From positions 1-64,000 of the forward strand of contig NZ_BAABAU010000002.1 of NCBI RefSeq assembly GCF_039537585.1: DNA of 64,000 bases, read 5' to 3'. A program made the position numbers and the translations under genes. The notes under the pieces are model-generated. The model saw only the letters and a program-made list of their open reading frames with translations. It was not told where the DNA came from and ran no database searches. The DNA is from Frondihabitans peucedani (lineage in GTDB: Bacteria; Actinomycetota; Actinomycetes; Actinomycetales; Microbacteriaceae). Numbering within the stretch: the stretch's first letter is position 1; the number at the start of each line of letters is the position of its first letter. Below are positions 61,735-64,000 of this stretch, one piece after another.

Positions 61735-61784
61735 TAAGCAAGTGTCGGGGGATTTTTCCTGAAGCAGGTTGCTTAGAATCAACC

Positions 61785-62258
61785 ATGATGACTGACAATG
61801 ATCAAGACATTGACGTCCTTCTGGCGGGTTCCATAGCGGCTTTCGGATTGATCGCGAAGTCTCTCGCGCCAGCTTTGGAACGTGTGACCATGCAGCAATA
61901 CCGCGTACTCGTCCTCCTAGGGACCCGAGGCCCCATGCGCAGCTCCGATCTTGCGCTGGAGTTGGGCCTTTTGGCCTCTGGTATCACGAGGATCGTCAAT
62001 CGGCTTATCGGTGCTGGATATGTGCTCAAGCAGGCGGGACAGAAAAGCCGGCGTGAGGTGATCGTCACCGCCACGGACAGCGGGTTAGCACTCGTGAGGG
62101 ACGCTCTTGACCGGCGCCGAGAAGAACTCAGCACCCTCCTGACGGTTCTGAGCGCCCCTGACCGGAAGGCTCTTGTTCGGGCATCTCGAGCACTCGCTTC
62201 GGCTCTAGACGGTGATGAAGATCTCGGTCACCGAATACTGACTAATCGACATTCCTAG
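61785..62258 (+). CDS. MarR-family regulator of the rhodopsin operon
   Basis: A 157-residue MarR protein (PMRSSDLALELGLLASGITRIV as the helix-turn-helix near 57-78, wing QAGQKSRREVIVTATDSG). ATG 61785 is followed by a second ATG. It is divergent from the rhodopsin gene across a 163-base gap with two palindromic sites, so it very likely controls the operon and itself. It is not closely related to the two MarR proteins at 3-7 kb. Confidence 0.85.
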   Translation: MMTDNDQDIDVLLAGSIAAFGLIAKSLAPALERVTMQQYRVLVLLGTRGPMRSSDLALELGLLASGITRIVNRLIGAGYVLKQAGQKSRREVIVTATDSGLALVRDALDRRREELSTLLTVLSAPDRKALVRASRALASALDGDEDLGHRILTNRHS

Positions 62259-62311
62259 GCCAGAGCTCAAATTGATCAGCGTCGATATTTTGGACCCGTC
62301 CTCGGAGCCGC

Positions 62312-62511
62312 GAGCCTTCTCCGTTCTTTACGGGCTCCTTGTCCTTGAAAGCGGTGCCGTGCACTCGGCGGCGTTAATCCACCTGATCGTGATCGCGATC
62401 GCTGTGTCGATCGTGGCGCACTCGTCCACCGACGTCCCCATCGCGGCGGCGTTTTCTCGGATGGAGAAAGAACTGCCGGCGCCTACGTTTCGTGAAGTGG
62501 ACGTCGCTTGA
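62312..62511 (+). pseudogene. 3-prime fragment of a cation/proton antiporter gene
   Basis: About 66 codons match the end of the antiporter at 55605-56810 (SVLYGLLVLESGAVHSAAL and IVAHSSTDVPIAAAFSRMEK are shared), with many silent differences and a different last 10 residues (APTFREVDVA against ATTKPQRIDSA). The homology starts abruptly near 62312. It is a truncated paralogue, not a recent exact copy, and lies on the other side of the rhodopsin module from the intact gene. Confidence 0.8.
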
Positions 62512-62759
62512 TCACGGAGCGATTGGATGGCCAAGCCGATGCCGGAAAAGGACGATCCGGTCGTTGTCCATTCCCCCAATGGTTAGGTCGACTTCGTCGT
62601 CGCCTCCCGGTCCCAGTCGTGGGAGTCGGTGGTGGTTTCTGCGGTCTACCCCTGAAGTGGGGGTCCCTAGTTTCATGCATTGGCATAGAGTTCGGTGTGC
62701 GTGACCGATCTGTTTCACGAGACGTATCGGCCACGGCTCCTTGGCCGGCAAGGACATTC

Positions 62760-63353
62760 ATGACTCTCGCCTCCGCCATTCCTGCCGATACCCCTCGGAC
62801 GGACAACGACCTTCTCGTCCTCGTTGCCGAGGGGAATCGTGACGCGTTCGCGGTGCTCTACGACCGGCTCAGCAGCCGCGTGTTCGGCCTGGTGAAACGC
62901 GTCCTGATCGACCCGGCGCAATCTGAAGAAGTCACCCAGGACGTGTTCCTTGAGCTGTGGCAGAGCGCGTCCCGGTTCGACCCGGCGAAGGGCAATGCGG
63001 CGGCATGGGTGTTGACGATGACGCACCGCCGCGCCATCGATCGAGTTCGGGCCTCCCAAGCCAGCCGCACCCGGGATCTTGCTGTAGGTATCCGCGACTA
63101 TCAGGACAGCGGGGAGGACTTCGTTGAGCAGGTCGAAACGCGGTCGGAGCATGAGCGCGTCACCAAGGCCATGCGGCAGCTCACTGACGTTCAACAGCAA
63201 GCGTTGCAGCTGACGTACTTTCAGGGCCTGACGCATAAAGAGGCTGCTCTGGTGGCCGGGGCACCGGTCGGAACCATGAAAACACGCCTCCGTGACAGCC
63301 TCATCGCCCTTCGGAAGCTGGTTGATGTTTCCCTCCCGCAGTCGGCGGCCTGA
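62760..63353 (+). CDS. sigK: SigK-type ECF sigma factor (copy 3)
   Basis: A 197-residue ECF sigma factor: region 2 YDRLSSRVFGLVKRVLI and AWVLTMTHRRAIDRVRASQ, region 4 GLTHKEAALVAGAPVGTMKTR. It is closer to copy 1 than to copy 2. ATG 62760 is chosen for AAGGA 6 bases upstream; the frame is open back to 62508 but without homology. It lies between the antiporter fragment and an IS3-type transposase and has no anti-sigma gene beside it. Confidence 0.88.
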   Translation: MTLASAIPADTPRTDNDLLVLVAEGNRDAFAVLYDRLSSRVFGLVKRVLIDPAQSEEVTQDVFLELWQSASRFDPAKGNAAAWVLTMTHRRAIDRVRASQASRTRDLAVGIRDYQDSGEDFVEQVETRSEHERVTKAMRQLTDVQQQALQLTYFQGLTHKEAALVAGAPVGTMKTRLRDSLIALRKLVDVSLPQSAA

Positions 63354-63653
63354 CCAACGCTTCACCGCAACGTTGATGATCACGTCGCCAGGCTCAACAT
63401 CGTCGCCCCTCGGGTGAGTTTGTCTTCGGCGGCAGCTTCGTGAAGGGCAGGGCCCGCCCGCATCGCGTGTGGGGGAGTGGCGGGGGCGGGTCCTGCCGGT
63501 CTAGGGGCCCGGAGAGACTGAGCCGGCCGGGTTGTCGACGGCTAGGGCGATTGCCGTGCCAGCAGAAGGCGACAGCGTGTGCCTTGCCTGATCGGTTGCC
63601 GGTTGACTTACTGGATCCATGGGGACTGCTGAGGGTTTAGTTGACTCGGTTTC
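63354..63653. other. Gap with a long hairpin, then the IS boundary
   Basis: No gene. A 14-bp stem with one G-T pair (63446-63459 with 63484-63497, 24-base loop) lies 93 bases past sigK copy 3. The stretch from about 63625 (CTGCTGAGGGTTTAG onward) probably belongs to the end of the insertion sequence. Confidence 0.5.
63446..63497. terminator. Long hairpin after sigK copy 3
   Basis: GGCAGGGCCCGCCC pairs with GGGCGGGTCCTGCC. It lacks a T run but is placed to end sigK transcription. Confidence 0.4.
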
Positions 63654-64000
63654 CTAGGCCGCGATTGCGGTCTGGGGGTTGATTATTGCTTCGTATTCGA
63701 CCGGTGTCAGCTTGCCGAGGCCGCGTTGGCGTCGTTTCCGGTGATAGCTGGCCTCGATGCAGGTGATGATCGCCAGCCGCAGCTGCTGTCTTGTGGCCCA
63801 TTTCCGCCGGTTCAGGACGTTCTTCTGCAGGAGCGCGAAGAACGATTCCATTGCAGCGTTATCTGCGCACGCACCGACCCTTCCCATCGAGCCGAGCAGG
63901 CCCGCCTCGCTCGAAGCGCGGACGTATTTCTTGGACCGGAACTGGCTGCCCCGGTCGGAGTGAACCACGGTGCCGGCCGGGCTCCGGCGGTCGACAGCCA
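63654..64000 (-). CDS. IS3-family transposase OrfB, C-terminal part (cut by window edge)
   Basis: The visible 115 residues are the end of an IS3-type DDE integrase core: VVHSDRGSQFRSKKY with the second catalytic Asp, NAAMESFFALLQKNVL with the catalytic Glu, and YHRKRRQRGLGKLTPVEYE. The stop is TAG at 63654-63656; the frame continues past 64000. An insertion sequence therefore bounds the cargo region on the right. Confidence 0.88.
   Translation of the reverse strand, partial: AVDRRSPAGTVVHSDRGSQFRSKKYVRASSEAGLLGSMGRVGACADNAAMESFFALLQKNVLNRRKWATRQQLRLAIITCIEASYHRKRRQRGLGKLTPVEYEAIINPQTAIAA

Noticed and set aside
1-64000. tRNA or rRNA genes
   Set aside because: No cloverleaf with a TTCGA loop and paired acceptor, and no rRNA-like stretch was recognised by eye. 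A covariance-model scan could still find one.

Overview
The window reads as plasmid or other mobile DNA from a high-GC Gram-positive, most likely a Microbacteriaceae-type actinobacterium. The evidence is the high third-position GC, frequent GTG starts, Shine-Dalgarno sites of the AGGAGG type, and an actinobacterial conjugation gene set (SCO6880-type protein, DUF4913, MobF relaxase). The taxon is inferred from gene content, not from a marker gene. No rRNA, tRNA or CRISPR array was seen.

Layout. 0-3 kb: the end of a gene, a SigK-type ECF sigma factor, a DUF1016/YhcG-type nuclease and an HNH nuclease. 3.3-7.2 kb: a surface-protein export module with a SipW-type signal peptidase, a TasA/camelysin-like protein, a LamG protein and two paralogous MarR regulators. 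7.2-8.05 kb: decayed sequence ending in a near-perfect dif-like XerC/XerD site. 8-11.1 kb: AraC and TetR regulators divergent from two small proteins and a second SigK. 11.3-13.1 kb: a second DUF1016 gene (one extra base) and a second HNH gene, so the sigma/DUF1016/HNH trio occurs twice in different order.

13.1-30.8 kb is a conjugation island: an accessory protein and MobF relaxase on the plus strand, a RloC-like ATPase (probable phage defence), then a minus-strand transfer operon running from 30.8 down to 20.4 kb (ParA-like ATPase, pilin-like protein, VirB8-like, TrbL/VirB6-like, SCO6880-type, VirB4, cell-wall hydrolase, VirD4 coupling protein, DUF4913). 31-34.2 kb carries a MabA/InhA-like pair of fatty-acid synthesis reductases with a putative sensor protein.

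34.5-39.1 kb is the replication and partition core: about 20 iterons in both orientations, three perfect DnaA boxes, RepA, a ParB-like protein, ParA and a TCACCAGT repeat field likely to be the centromere. A second, diverged iteron cluster lies at 39.9 kb. 39.4-44.9 kb holds small accessory genes: a DUF2185 (Imm33-like) operon, a tyrosine recombinase and a frameshifted partner.

45.7-63.4 kb is a membrane, energy and stress cargo region: ROK kinase, DUF421, rhodanese, DUF2254, DUF4396, an orphan cytochrome oxidase subunit I, small membrane proteins, an AI-2E-type transporter, a methyltransferase, a cation/proton antiporter, YihY, and a complete operon of rhodopsin, lycopene cyclase and Brp/Blh retinal-forming enzyme facing its own MarR regulator across a perfect palindrome. 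A 3-prime fragment of an antiporter gene sits on the far side of this module. A third SigK and the end of an IS3-type transposase close the window.

The most unusual signal is in the two DUF1016 loci. Each gene contains a palindrome over its conserved QQ..LPWGH codons, and each has a matching palindrome outside the gene. The palindrome flanks differ between loci but agree within each locus.
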